Source: Acidobacteriaceae bacterium (lineage in GTDB: Bacteria; Acidobacteriota; Vicinamibacteria; Vicinamibacterales; CAVVIG01). Taken from it: DNA of 23,144 nucleotides. A model generated the notes under the pieces. That model made no database searches. It saw nothing but the letters and a program-made list of their open reading frames with translations, and had not been told where the DNA came from. Positions 8,230 through 15,248 of the stretch are shown here, in pieces. Where the stretch lies: contig JAISPN010000196.1 of the NCBI GenBank assembly GCA_031274845.1, positions 1 to 23,144 of the forward strand, written 5' to 3'. Position numbers and translations under genes: made by a program. The first letter of the stretch is position 1; every line of letters begins with the position of its first letter.

Positions 8230-11016
8230 TTAGGGTTGCGGACTGGCTGCCTTTACGATTTCCGCCATCGTCTGGTCCCGGTTGATGTCCGCCGTGCGCA
8301 GCGGCCCGTCCAGCGTCACGCGGCGATCGACTGTTCGTCCGAGGAGCGGAACGATGATGTCGACGGTTCGGCGATCGGCGTACTGCAAGGTCACCGTGAC
8401 GGGAAGTTCCGAGTAGTCCTCGCCCTGTTCGAAGTGCAAGACCGCTTCCTGTGTACCGCTGCCGCCAGATTCAACGCGATAGCTGAACGCGACGCGCGGG
8501 ATCGAGGTGCCGTACACCCACTTCTCGAAGAACCGATCGAACGACATCCCGGTTTCTTGTTCGAGCGCGTACTGGAAATCCTCGGAGCCGACCTTGGTGA
8601 AACGTGAGTCGGTGTAGAAGCGGCGCAGCGCGGCGAAAAAATTCTCGTCACCGACGATCTGACGAAGCATGTGCAAGACGACCGCGCCCTTGTTGTACAC
8701 AATGGCGCGGAACGCGCGCCCATCGTCTTTGATGTGACCGACGCGGTACCCCAGGTACACCGGCCCTTGATCGGATTGATCGATTGCCCATCGGCGCATC
8801 TGCCGCATCATGCTGTCGAAGACGTTGTCGCCGCGCAGCTTCTGCGCATAGAGCGCGGCGAAGTACTGCGCGAAGCCTTCGCTCAACCACTGCTCGTGGT
8901 AATTGCGCCAGCCGACCGCCTGTCCCCACCACTGGTGCGCGACCTCGTGCGCGAGGAAGAACTCCGGGTAGTTGGCGAAGGCCGCCGGATCGTTTCGCCA
9001 CGAGAGCGTGGAGAACGGTGACTGTTGGTTGAGCACGGCAAAAAACGCCGGGCTGTGGCCGCCGGGAAGCTGGGCCTCGACCAGCGCCAGCATGAAGGTG
9101 GAGTACGGCGCATCGCCGATGCTCGACTCGTAGAACTGGATGATGTCCGCGGTCCGCTCCGCGATCTCCTTGCCTTTCGCCATCTGCCGCGATTGCGCGT
9201 CGACGATGAGATCGAGCTTCGTATACGGCTGGCTGTCAGGATCGAGTGAGGTTGCAGGTGGTGGCGCGTCGGGGCCAAAGACGACCGTCCATCGATCCGC
9301 GCGCGTCATCTTGCTCACCAGAAACGCGAGGTAGCGCGCCGGACGAGGGGCGTTGAAGACGTAGACCTTCCGTCCTTGCTGCGGGTCGCGCTCGTTGACG
9401 AGCGCGGGCGAATCCGGCGACGGTTCGCCGCTCGCGATGCAGCCATAGGCCAGCGGCACCGAAATCTGTATCGTCGCGGTGGCGTAGTCGGTGACGGTCG
9501 ACTGCGGATACCAGTACGAACGATTGCTGTACAGATAGTTCGGTTCCGACGTGGTCATGAGCGGATCGTCAAAGACGGGAAGGCTGGGCAGCGACGGATC
9601 TTGCGCGCCGACCAGCAGCGTTTCCTTGTCGGTGGGTTGTGGCGGGAGCCGTCCGCCGTAGGTGAAGGTCAGCTCGAACTCGGTGTCCTGCAGGAGGAGC
9701 GCCGGCAGGTTGATCATCACCATGTTCTGATTGGGCACGCGGATTCCGAGTAGACGTCCGAACTGACGGCTCGTAATCGAACGCACCACCAGCGAATCGG
9801 CGAGGCGGATGTTGAGCTGTGTCAGCGTCGGCGCGGTCACGCGCAGCCGCATGGTGGCAACGCCGTCGAGCCAGAGTCGATCGGGCAGCGCCGTGATGTC
9901 GATGTCGTAGTCCAGCACGTCGTAGGGCGCAAGGTCGTCTTCGTTGTAGAACCGGCCGCGCGTCGCGAGCTTTTCCTTTGACGCGTACGACGAGATGGTT
10001 TTCTGATGTTTGCGATCGAAGAACGCGATGTCCTCGGCCTCGGACGCCGCGTGCATGTAGGTGAGCGTGTTGAAGCGGCGCGTCCGGATCTCCGCGAGAA
10101 AATCATCGGTGCCTGGCAGCAACGACCAGGTGTCTCGACTGAGATCGGCGAGATCGACGACGAACGACTTGACGGATTCTTCGCGGAAGATGTCCTGCGC
10201 GCGGCGGAGTTCGCGCGGATCGACCGCGCGCGGCTTGAGCGTCGACAGGTCGGCGTGCTGTTCGAGCGTGCCGAAGCGGATGTACGCGGCGTCAAATCGG
10301 GTGTTGAGGGTGTCGGCGCCAGCAAAGATCCGAAGCTGCCCTTTCTCGGTGTCAGGTTCCGGATGGAATCGCACATCGCCGCGCCCGTTGACGATGAGGC
10401 CCGTGACGCCGCGGTCGGTTTCGACGACGAACACCGATCCTTCCGCGAGCGTAAGGTCGAAGTCTTCGGACGTGATGGCGAAGTTCGATGCGTCGAATTG
10501 CTTCGTGGTGTTGACGGCGAGCTTGTACAGATTTTCAATCGACGAAATCGATTCAGCGCTCGCCATACGCCAGTCGTCATCGACGCGCTTGATCTCGAGC
10601 AGCCACGTCGCGACGCGCGCGCGCGCGCCAAACTCCATGAACGCGTCGACGGTCAGCGTGTATCCGTTGCCTGGTAACGTTCCGGGCAGCGAGGCGCGGT
10701 CGCGTTCCTCGATGACGACGCGCGAGGCGTCTGGCTGGAATTGGTCGCGCGCGAATTTTTCGAGTAGCGCTTCGTTGCCAGTGCTCGCGCGCAGATTGAC
10801 GAACGTCGAGGGGTCGTTCTGCTGCGCCGCGCGCTCAATCCGCTGCAACAAGGCCCGGATCTTCAGATCGTCGGCGTCGGCCGCTTGCGCGAGAAGAACC
10901 GTGTTGCCCGGGAACCGTCCGCCTCCGGCGATTGCGGCCATCGCCACCAGCGCACCCACACCAAGCCGTCGCGCCAGCCGTCCTGTCATGCGAGGCGAGA
11001 GAAGGGCGGTGCGCAT
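8230..11016 (-). CDS. Periplasmic M1 family zinc metallopeptidase
   Basis: A 928-residue protein with an N-terminal export signal (hydrophobic stretch about residues 19-31), a long N-terminal beta-rich region, and an M1 (gluzincin) catalytic domain. The zinc site is HEVAHQWWGQ (H690, E691, H694) plus WLSEGFAQYF (E713), exactly the HExxH-x18-E spacing. The GxMEN motif that binds the free amino terminus in M1 aminopeptidases is not visible; its place, about 35 residues before HExxH, reads LPGGHSP (650-656). Substrate preference may therefore differ from classical aminopeptidase N. The ATG at 11016 was chosen because GAGG lies four bases before it, overlapping the stop of the AI-2E family gene; a later Met (residue 10) has no ribosome-binding site. 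The gap to the upstream stop codon is six bases, so the two genes are probably co-transcribed. Confidence 0.92.
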   Translation of the reverse strand: MRTALLSPRMTGRLARRLGVGALVAMAAIAGGGRFPGNTVLLAQAADADDLKIRALLQRIERAAQQNDPSTFVNLRASTGNEALLEKFARDQFQPDASRVVIEERDRASLPGTLPGNGYTLTVDAFMEFGARARVATWLLEIKRVDDDWRMASAESISSIENLYKLAVNTTKQFDASNFAITSEDFDLTLAEGSVFVVETDRGVTGLIVNGRGDVRFHPEPDTEKGQLRIFAGADTLNTRFDAAYIRFGTLEQHADLSTLKPRAVDPRELRRAQDIFREESVKSFVVDLADLSRDTWSLLPGTDDFLAEIRTRRFNTLTYMHAASEAEDIAFFDRKHQKTISSYASKEKLATRGRFYNEDDLAPYDVLDYDIDITALPDRLWLDGVATMRLRVTAPTLTQLNIRLADSLVVRSITSRQFGRLLGIRVPNQNMVMINLPALLLQDTEFELTFTYGGRLPPQPTDKETLLVGAQDPSLPSLPVFDDPLMTTSEPNYLYSNRSYWYPQSTVTDYATATIQISVPLAYGCIASGEPSPDSPALVNERDPQQGRKVYVFNAPRPARYLAFLVSKMTRADRWTVVFGPDAPPPATSLDPDSQPYTKLDLIVDAQSRQMAKGKEIAERTADIIQFYESSIGDAPYSTFMLALVEAQLPGGHSPAFFAVLNQQSPFSTLSWRNDPAAFANYPEFFLAHEVAHQWWGQAVGWRNYHEQWLSEGFAQYFAALYAQKLRGDNVFDSMMRQMRRWAIDQSDQGPVYLGYRVGHIKDDGRAFRAIVYNKGAVVLHMLRQIVGDENFFAALRRFYTDSRFTKVGSEDFQYALEQETGMSFDRFFEKWVYGTSIPRVAFSYRVESGGSGTQEAVLHFEQGEDYSELPVTVTLQYADRRTVDIIVPLLGRTVDRRVTLDGPLRTADINRDQTMAEIVKAASPQP
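10614..10628. repeat. (CG)7C alternating tract
   Basis: Fifteen bases of alternating C and G inside the M1 peptidase gene, encoding the Ala-Arg run of FGARARVATW. It is a simple-sequence tract of a kind able to form Z-DNA. It is in frame and does not disrupt the gene, and probably only reflects GC-rich codon use. Confidence 0.5.
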
Positions 11017-11022
11017 GCGGCC

Positions 11023-12051
11023 TCAGTGTAAGCGCAAGTCGTCCGGCCGGTCCCTTTCATTGAGCAGTTCCTGAACGACGACCTGAATGATGGCGGCCGT
11101 GGGAACCGCGAGGAGCGCGCCGGGGATTCCGAGGAGCGTGCCGCCGATGAGCAGCGCCGTGATGACGGTGACCGCGCTCACGCCGACCTGATGCGACATG
11201 ATTTTCGGCACCAGGATGTGGTTTTCGAGCTGTTGTTGAACGAAGAGGAACAGCACGGTGATGATGGCCGCGCGTGGCGAGATCACCAGCGCGACGCCGG
11301 TCAAGGGAACGGCCGACGCGATGGGGCCCACGACAGGGATCATCTCGCCAATCGCGGCGATGAATCCCAGCACATAAAAGTACGGCACGCCAATGAGGTA
11401 CAGCCCGATGGCGGCCGTCAGGCCGATGGTGCCGGCGAGAATGAACTGACCGCTCAGCCACGCGCACATCTTCGTCGAGATTTCGCGCGAGACGCTTTCG
11501 ACGCGCGGTCGATCGTCACGCGGGAAGAGACGGATAAATCCCTCGAAGATCGATTCGCTCTCGAGCAGAAGGTAGAACGTCAGGATCAGGATCGTGACGA
11601 ACTCGATGGCGCCGCTCAGGATACGTGTGACAGCTGTAGCGACTGTGCCGACAGCGGTGCCCGGTCCGGGGGCGTTGCGCACCGCTTCTTCGAGCGTGAT
11701 GGGACGGTCCAGAATCTCGTACCGGATCAGGAAGTCCTGCACGTCGTTGATGAGTTCAGGCAGCCGTTGCCGCAACTCCTGCGACTGCTGCATGAGCGGC
11801 TGGACGATCATCAATCCCAAGATCGTCAGCAGGCCGACGATCGCGACGTAGATGATGAGAATTGCCACCCAGCGTGGAAGCCCTTTCGGGACGGCATTCT
11901 CAAGCCAATGCACGATGGGGCCGAGTCCGAGCGCCAGCACGCCGCTGATGTAGACGATGAGCAGCGCGTCGCGCGCGAGGAACATCGTCCAGAGCGCGAC
12001 TCCGCAGAGTGCTATCAGCGCGACCGCGCGCGCGATCGCCGAGGTCGTCAC
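11023..12051 (-). CDS. AI-2E family transporter (PerM/YdiK-like permease)
   Basis: A 342-residue inner-membrane protein. Two hydrophobic helices at the N terminus (about 7-48), one at about 60-82, an amphipathic cytoplasm-facing region (about 85-150), and several C-terminal helices including IPVVGPIASAVPLTG and LLGIPGALLAVPTAAIIQVVVQELL, which are typical of the AI-2E/PerM family (usual length about 350). Family members have been linked to autoinducer-2 export or to Na+/H+ antiport; the substrate here cannot be assigned. The start is GTG, sharing four bases with the stop codon of the upstream aminotransferase (GTGA), a strong sign of translational coupling. Its own stop TGA overlaps the ribosome-binding site of the M1 peptidase. 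Confidence 0.9.
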   Translation of the reverse strand: MTTSAIARAVALIALCGVALWTMFLARDALLIVYISGVLALGLGPIVHWLENAVPKGLPRWVAILIIYVAIVGLLTILGLMIVQPLMQQSQELRQRLPELINDVQDFLIRYEILDRPITLEEAVRNAPGPGTAVGTVATAVTRILSGAIEFVTILILTFYLLLESESIFEGFIRLFPRDDRPRVESVSREISTKMCAWLSGQFILAGTIGLTAAIGLYLIGVPYFYVLGFIAAIGEMIPVVGPIASAVPLTGVALVISPRAAIITVLFLFVQQQLENHILVPKIMSHQVGVSAVTVITALLIGGTLLGIPGALLAVPTAAIIQVVVQELLNERDRPDDLRLH

Positions 12052-13256
12052 CGGCAGAAGTCGGCGGTGAAGTCCGCCATCAGACGATAGACGTCGTTCA
12101 GTTCGTCAGGGGAGGCGAGAAACACGATGCGCATGTAGCCGTCTTCCGCGGGGAGACCGAAGCCGGAGCCGTACACGCACAAGACGCCGGTCGCGCGCAG
12201 GAGACCGAGCACGTAGTCCTCGTCGGTTTTTCCCGGCGGCAGCGGAATCCGCGGCATCGCGTAGAAGCCCGCGGTCGGCGTCATGCATGTGACGCCAGGC
12301 ATGGCGCGCAGGCGTTCGCCGGTGAGCGTCGCACGTTCCTTGAGCGCGGCGCGGAACGACACCTGATGCGATTTATCGCCGGTGAGCGCGGCGGTGACGG
12401 CATATTGCATCGGGATCGTGCTGCACAGCCGTCCATCGGCCAACTTGCGAATCGCCGTCGCGACTTCGTCCAGCCGTGGCGTGCGGCCAATCGAGACCCA
12501 GCCGGTGCGCCAGCCGGGCGCGAGGTAGGCTTTCGACAGACTCGAGAACGACAGGACCGGCGCGTCGAGGTCGAGGCTGCCGAGCGGCGCGACCCGTCCT
12601 TCGTATCCAAGATCGCCGTAGACCTCGTCGGCAAGGATCGGCAACCCGTGACGATCCGCAAATTCGAGCAGCGCCTTGCGCACGGCGGTTGGATATTGCG
12701 CGCCGGTCGGGTTGTTGGGATCGATGACGACCAGCGCGCGCGTGTTCGGCGTGACGAGACTGTCCAGGTGATCGAGATCGGGAATCCAGCCACGCGCGGG
12801 GTCGGTCCGGTAGTACTTCGCGCGCGCGCCAATCTTCGCAATCACGGCCGTGTACAACGGATAGGTCGGATTCGGCACGAGCACTTCGCCGTGCTCATCG
12901 AGGAGCGCCGTGAGCGCCAGTTCGATCGCTTCCGACGTGCCAGACGCGATGAACACACGGTCGGGGCTAATCGGCCACCCCTTCTCGTTTTCTTCCGCGG
13001 CAACGGCCTCGCGCGCCGACAGGATGCCCGCCGACGGCCCATAGCCGTTGTGCCCGTCGCGGATCGCCCGCTCCACGGCCGTCATCAGGTGCGCCGGGGT
13101 TTGAAACCCGAAGGCGACCGGGTCGCCGACGTTCAGATACCGCACGTTCATCCCGGCGGCCTCGACGCGTTGCGCCTCCACGACGATGTTGCGAATCGCG
13201 TAAGAGAAACGGCCGATACGAGGTGAAACGGGAATAGAAGTCTGGGTCAGGCTCAC
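12048..13256 (-). CDS. Class I/II PLP-dependent aminotransferase (alanine aminotransferase-like)
   Basis: About 402 residues. Fold-type I aminotransferase features: the YGPSAG loop, the DPNNPTG motif, the ADEVYGDL aspartate that binds the PLP pyridine nitrogen, the Schiff-base lysine in SLSKAYLAPGWRTGW (about K242), and a C-terminal arginine region. The N-terminal YAIRNIVVEAQRVEAAG and LNVGDPVAFGFQTP resemble alanine/glutamate-pyruvate aminotransferases, so transfer between alanine and 2-oxoglutarate is the best guess. I place the start at the GTG at 13256 because family members begin shortly before the YAIRNI segment. The frame stays open to an ATG at 13298, which would add 14 residues and lacks a ribosome-binding site. 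A TACAAT hexamer (13263-13268) sits just upstream of the GTG and could be a -10 element giving a nearly leaderless mRNA, though no good -35 is seen. Confidence 0.88.
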   Translation of the reverse strand: MSLTQTSIPVSPRIGRFSYAIRNIVVEAQRVEAAGMNVRYLNVGDPVAFGFQTPAHLMTAVERAIRDGHNGYGPSAGILSAREAVAAEENEKGWPISPDRVFIASGTSEAIELALTALLDEHGEVLVPNPTYPLYTAVIAKIGARAKYYRTDPARGWIPDLDHLDSLVTPNTRALVVIDPNNPTGAQYPTAVRKALLEFADRHGLPILADEVYGDLGYEGRVAPLGSLDLDAPVLSFSSLSKAYLAPGWRTGWVSIGRTPRLDEVATAIRKLADGRLCSTIPMQYAVTAALTGDKSHQVSFRAALKERATLTGERLRAMPGVTCMTPTAGFYAMPRIPLPPGKTDEDYVLGLLRATGVLCVYGSGFGLPAEDGYMRIVFLASPDELNDVYRLMADFTADFCR

Positions 13257-13316
13257 GGCGAGATTGTACCCGAGAGCGTGTAAAGTCCGGCCCTCCATGC
13301 CGTCAGAGTGAAGGCT

Positions 13317-13391
13317 GAGCCGCTACTGAGTAAAAATTACTCCCGGTGGATCGCCGCGATCGTTGAGTACCGCGCAATTTTTACTCGGCTC
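13317..13391. promoter_or_regulatory. Nested dyad-symmetry element in divergent intergenic region
   Basis: An exact 11-bp inverted repeat, GAGTAAAAATT (13328-13338) and AATTTTTACTC (13376-13386), is flanked by GAGCC (13317-13321) and GGCTC (13387-13391). Inside lie a second palindrome that reuses the left arm, GAGTAA-AAA-TTACTC (13328-13342), a further GAGTA (13365-13369), and a small central hairpin, GATCG-CCG-CGATC (13349-13361). The AT-rich arms stand out in GC-rich DNA. Position between divergent genes suggests an operator or structured leader; a dispersed small repeat is the alternative. Confidence 0.45.
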
Positions 13392-13479
13392 GGTTTGCCG
13401 CTGATGTGATTGAAATGGGTGATGGTGTGTTAAGTGTTTTAAAAACAAGCAATTACGATGTTGGCACCAAATTTGGATT

Positions 13480-13483
13480 AAGG
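13480..13483 (+). promoter_or_regulatory. Ribosome-binding site fixing the VWA gene start
   Basis: AAGG six bases before the GTG at 13490. It supports this start over the GTG at 13406, which has no such sequence and would place 28 extra residues before the signal peptide. The AT-rich stretch just upstream includes the perfect palindrome CCAAATTTGG (13467-13476). Confidence 0.5.
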
Positions 13484-13489
13484 TCGAGC

Positions 13490-14455
13490 GTGTTCAAGAC
13501 GCTCCCACTCACTGGCGCACTGGTCATGGCGATTCTTGCCCATCCGGTTGCCTCTCAGAACGTGCCGGTGCAGGCGCCGCAGAAAGCGGAGCCGACGGTC
13601 ACGTTTAAAGCGAGCGTCGACCTTGTTCGGATTAGCGCCGTTGTGCGCGATCGCAAGGGCCGATTCGTCCAGAACCTGGCGAAGAAAGACTTCCAGGTGC
13701 TCGACGGCGGCATTACCCGTCCGATTGCCGATTTTCGCAAGGACGATTCGCCGGTATCCGTGGCGCTGCTGTTCGACGTGAGCGGCAGCATGGAAGATCA
13801 CATGGACGCGGCGCGTGACGCGGCGACGCGCGTGTTGAGCTTGCTCACCAATTCGCAGGACGAATCTGCGGTCTTCACGTTCGATACCGAACTGCGCGAG
13901 GCGCAACCGTTTCAGTCGGGCGTCAAGACGCTTCCGGCCGAGATGTCGTCCATTCGTCCCTTTGGCGCCACGTCGTTGCACGACGCGATCGCCAGGACGG
14001 CCGAGCGTGTGGCCAAGCGCGACGCGCTGCGCCGTGCGGTGGTCGTCTTCACCGACGGCCTCGACAACGCGAGCACATTGACGGCAAGTGAAGTGTCAGG
14101 GCTGGCGAGCGGTATCGACGTGCCGGTGTACATCATCGGGTTGGTGCTCTCGATCGACAACCCGAACTCCGATACGTCGGTCACGACGGTCGAACGTTCG
14201 GCGCTGACCGGCTCGCTCAGCAACCTTGCCTACTGGACGGGTGGCGAGGTGTTCATTGCGAGTTCGGTGTCCGAGCGCAGCGTCACGGCGCGTCAGCTTG
14301 TCGATGAACTGCGTCAGCAATATCTCATCGCGTTTGAAGCGAGCGGTCTTTCGGGCTGGCACCCGCTCGAGGTTCGACTCACGAACCGTGATCTGACTGT
14401 AAGAGCCCGAAGTGGCTACATCCTGGGGCAAGCGCGCCCGATAACGAATTATTAG
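13490..14455 (+). CDS. Exported VWA domain protein (acidobacterial VWFA-related family)
   Basis: A 321-residue protein. A signal peptide (about residues 1-22; hydrophobic core GALVMAILA, likely cleavage after VAS) leads into a short region with VDLVRISAVVRDRKGRFVQNLAKKDFQVLDGG, which is characteristic of the VWFA-related family abundant in Acidobacteria. The von Willebrand factor A domain follows with a complete metal-ion-dependent adhesion site: DVSGS (D96, S98, S100), the FGATSL threonine (T161) and the TDG aspartate (D189). Such domains bind partner proteins through a divalent cation; the biological role of this family is not known. I chose GTG 13490 because of its ribosome-binding site and signal peptide; the frame is open back to 13406. 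The OmpA-like gene begins 16 bp downstream, so the two are probably one transcript. Confidence 0.85.
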   Translation: MFKTLPLTGALVMAILAHPVASQNVPVQAPQKAEPTVTFKASVDLVRISAVVRDRKGRFVQNLAKKDFQVLDGGITRPIADFRKDDSPVSVALLFDVSGSMEDHMDAARDAATRVLSLLTNSQDESAVFTFDTELREAQPFQSGVKTLPAEMSSIRPFGATSLHDAIARTAERVAKRDALRRAVVVFTDGLDNASTLTASEVSGLASGIDVPVYIIGLVLSIDNPNSDTSVTTVERSALTGSLSNLAYWTGGEVFIASSVSERSVTARQLVDELRQQYLIAFEASGLSGWHPLEVRLTNRDLTVRARSGYILGQARPITNY

Positions 14456-14471
14456 CAGAGGAGAAAACATC

Positions 14472-15173
14472 ATGTTCCGACAACTTTTGATGGCAACGAC
14501 GGTAGCCACGATTGCCGTGGGCGGGTCCACGGCGTGCGCGACGAAGAAGTTCGTGCGCACCAGCGTTGGCGAAGTGAACACCAAGGTCGACTCGCTCGGC
14601 CGCTCGCTCGAGGAGACGCAGGAACGCACGCGTCAGAACGAGGCGAAGATCGGCGAGGTTGATCAGCGCGCCCAAGCCGGAATCACCGATGCCAAGAATG
14701 CGGCGTCGACCGCCAACAGCGCGGCGATGACCGCGGATGGCAAAGCGGTGGCGGCGGATGGCAAGGCCGTGGCGGCGGGCAACAAGATCGACGCGCTCGA
14801 CAAGACGTCGCGCCGGCTGGTCTATGAAGCGGTGCTCAGCGAGGACTCGGGCAACTTCAAGTTCGGCAAGACCGATCTGCCGGATGAAGCCAAGGCGAAG
14901 ATCGACGAGATCATCAACAAGCTGAAGGCCGATCCGAAGAACGTCTACTTCGAAATCGAAGGCTACACCGACAACATCGGTTCGAAGGAGTTGAACGACA
15001 AGCTGGGTCTTGAACGTGCCGAACAGGTGAAGCGTTATCTCTACGCGCAGCACCAGGTTCCGCTGCACAAGATCAACACGATTAGCTACGGCTCTGAGAA
15101 TCCGGTCGCGCCAAACAAGACCAGCGCCGGCCGCGCGCAGAACCGTCGCGTCGTCATCAAGGTGCTCACCTAA
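14472..15173 (+). CDS. OmpA family lipoprotein (peptidoglycan-associated)
   Basis: A 233-residue protein. The N terminus is a lipoprotein-type signal (core LLMATTVATIAVGG, lipobox STAC with C22), although the lipobox lacks the usual aliphatic residue at -3. Residues about 28-112 form an Ala/Lys/Asp-rich helical or coiled-coil stalk containing two tandem ADGKAVA units. The C-terminal OmpA-like domain (about 118-233) has the peptidoglycan-binding residues in EGYTDNIGS (D167) and LERAEQVKRYL (R182), and ends with the NRRVVIKV strand. It probably tethers the outer membrane to the cell wall. The start has a good ribosome-binding site (AGAGGAG about ten bases upstream) and follows the VWA gene by 16 bp. 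A strong hairpin follows the stop codon. Confidence 0.92.
   Translation: MFRQLLMATTVATIAVGGSTACATKKFVRTSVGEVNTKVDSLGRSLEETQERTRQNEAKIGEVDQRAQAGITDAKNAASTANSAAMTADGKAVAADGKAVAAGNKIDALDKTSRRLVYEAVLSEDSGNFKFGKTDLPDEAKAKIDEIINKLKADPKNVYFEIEGYTDNIGSKELNDKLGLERAEQVKRYLYAQHQVPLHKINTISYGSENPVAPNKTSAGRAQNRRVVIKVLT
14733..14774 (+). repeat. Two tandem 21-bp units in the OmpA stalk
   Basis: Two adjacent in-frame 21-bp copies (14733-14753 and 14754-14774), each encoding ADGKAVA and differing only at synonymous positions. A third partial copy (AGNK) follows. This is consistent with stalk lengthening by duplication. Confidence 0.75.
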
Positions 15174-15198
15174 ATTCCAGACGCTCGGAAGATTCGCT

Positions 15199-15229
15199 CA
15201 CAAAGGCCGGCCTTGCGCCGGCCTTTGTG
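15199..15229. terminator. Bidirectional terminator-like hairpin
   Basis: A perfect 12-bp stem, CACAAAGGCCGG (15199-15210) with CCGGCCTTTGTG (15218-15229), and a 7-nt loop. It lies 25 bp after the OmpA stop codon and 19 bp beyond the malQ stop codon, between convergent genes. The + strand side has only an interrupted T run (TTTGTGTTGT) and the minus side none, so it may act partly as an mRNA-end stabiliser. Confidence 0.75.
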
Positions 15230-15248
15230 TTGTACGGAGACGGTGCGG

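Noticed and set aside
7256..8233. 325-codon + strand frame opposite the NuoG-like gene
   Set aside because: Complementary to the cysteine-cluster coding region; composition is that of an antisense frame and no domain is visible.
10061..11074. 337-codon + strand frame opposite the start of the M1 peptidase
   Set aside because: Ser/Arg-rich composition without hydrophobic pattern; it covers the signal peptide and N-terminal region of a well-supported gene.
12009..13226. 405-codon + strand frame opposite the alanine-type aminotransferase
   Set aside because: Arg/Gly/His-rich antisense frame; the minus-strand aminotransferase has every catalytic motif.
13406..13489. Possible 28-residue N-terminal extension of the VWA protein from GTG 13406
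   Set aside because: The extension would bury the signal peptide, has AT-rich codons unlike the gene body, and lacks a ribosome-binding site, whereas GTG 13490 has one.
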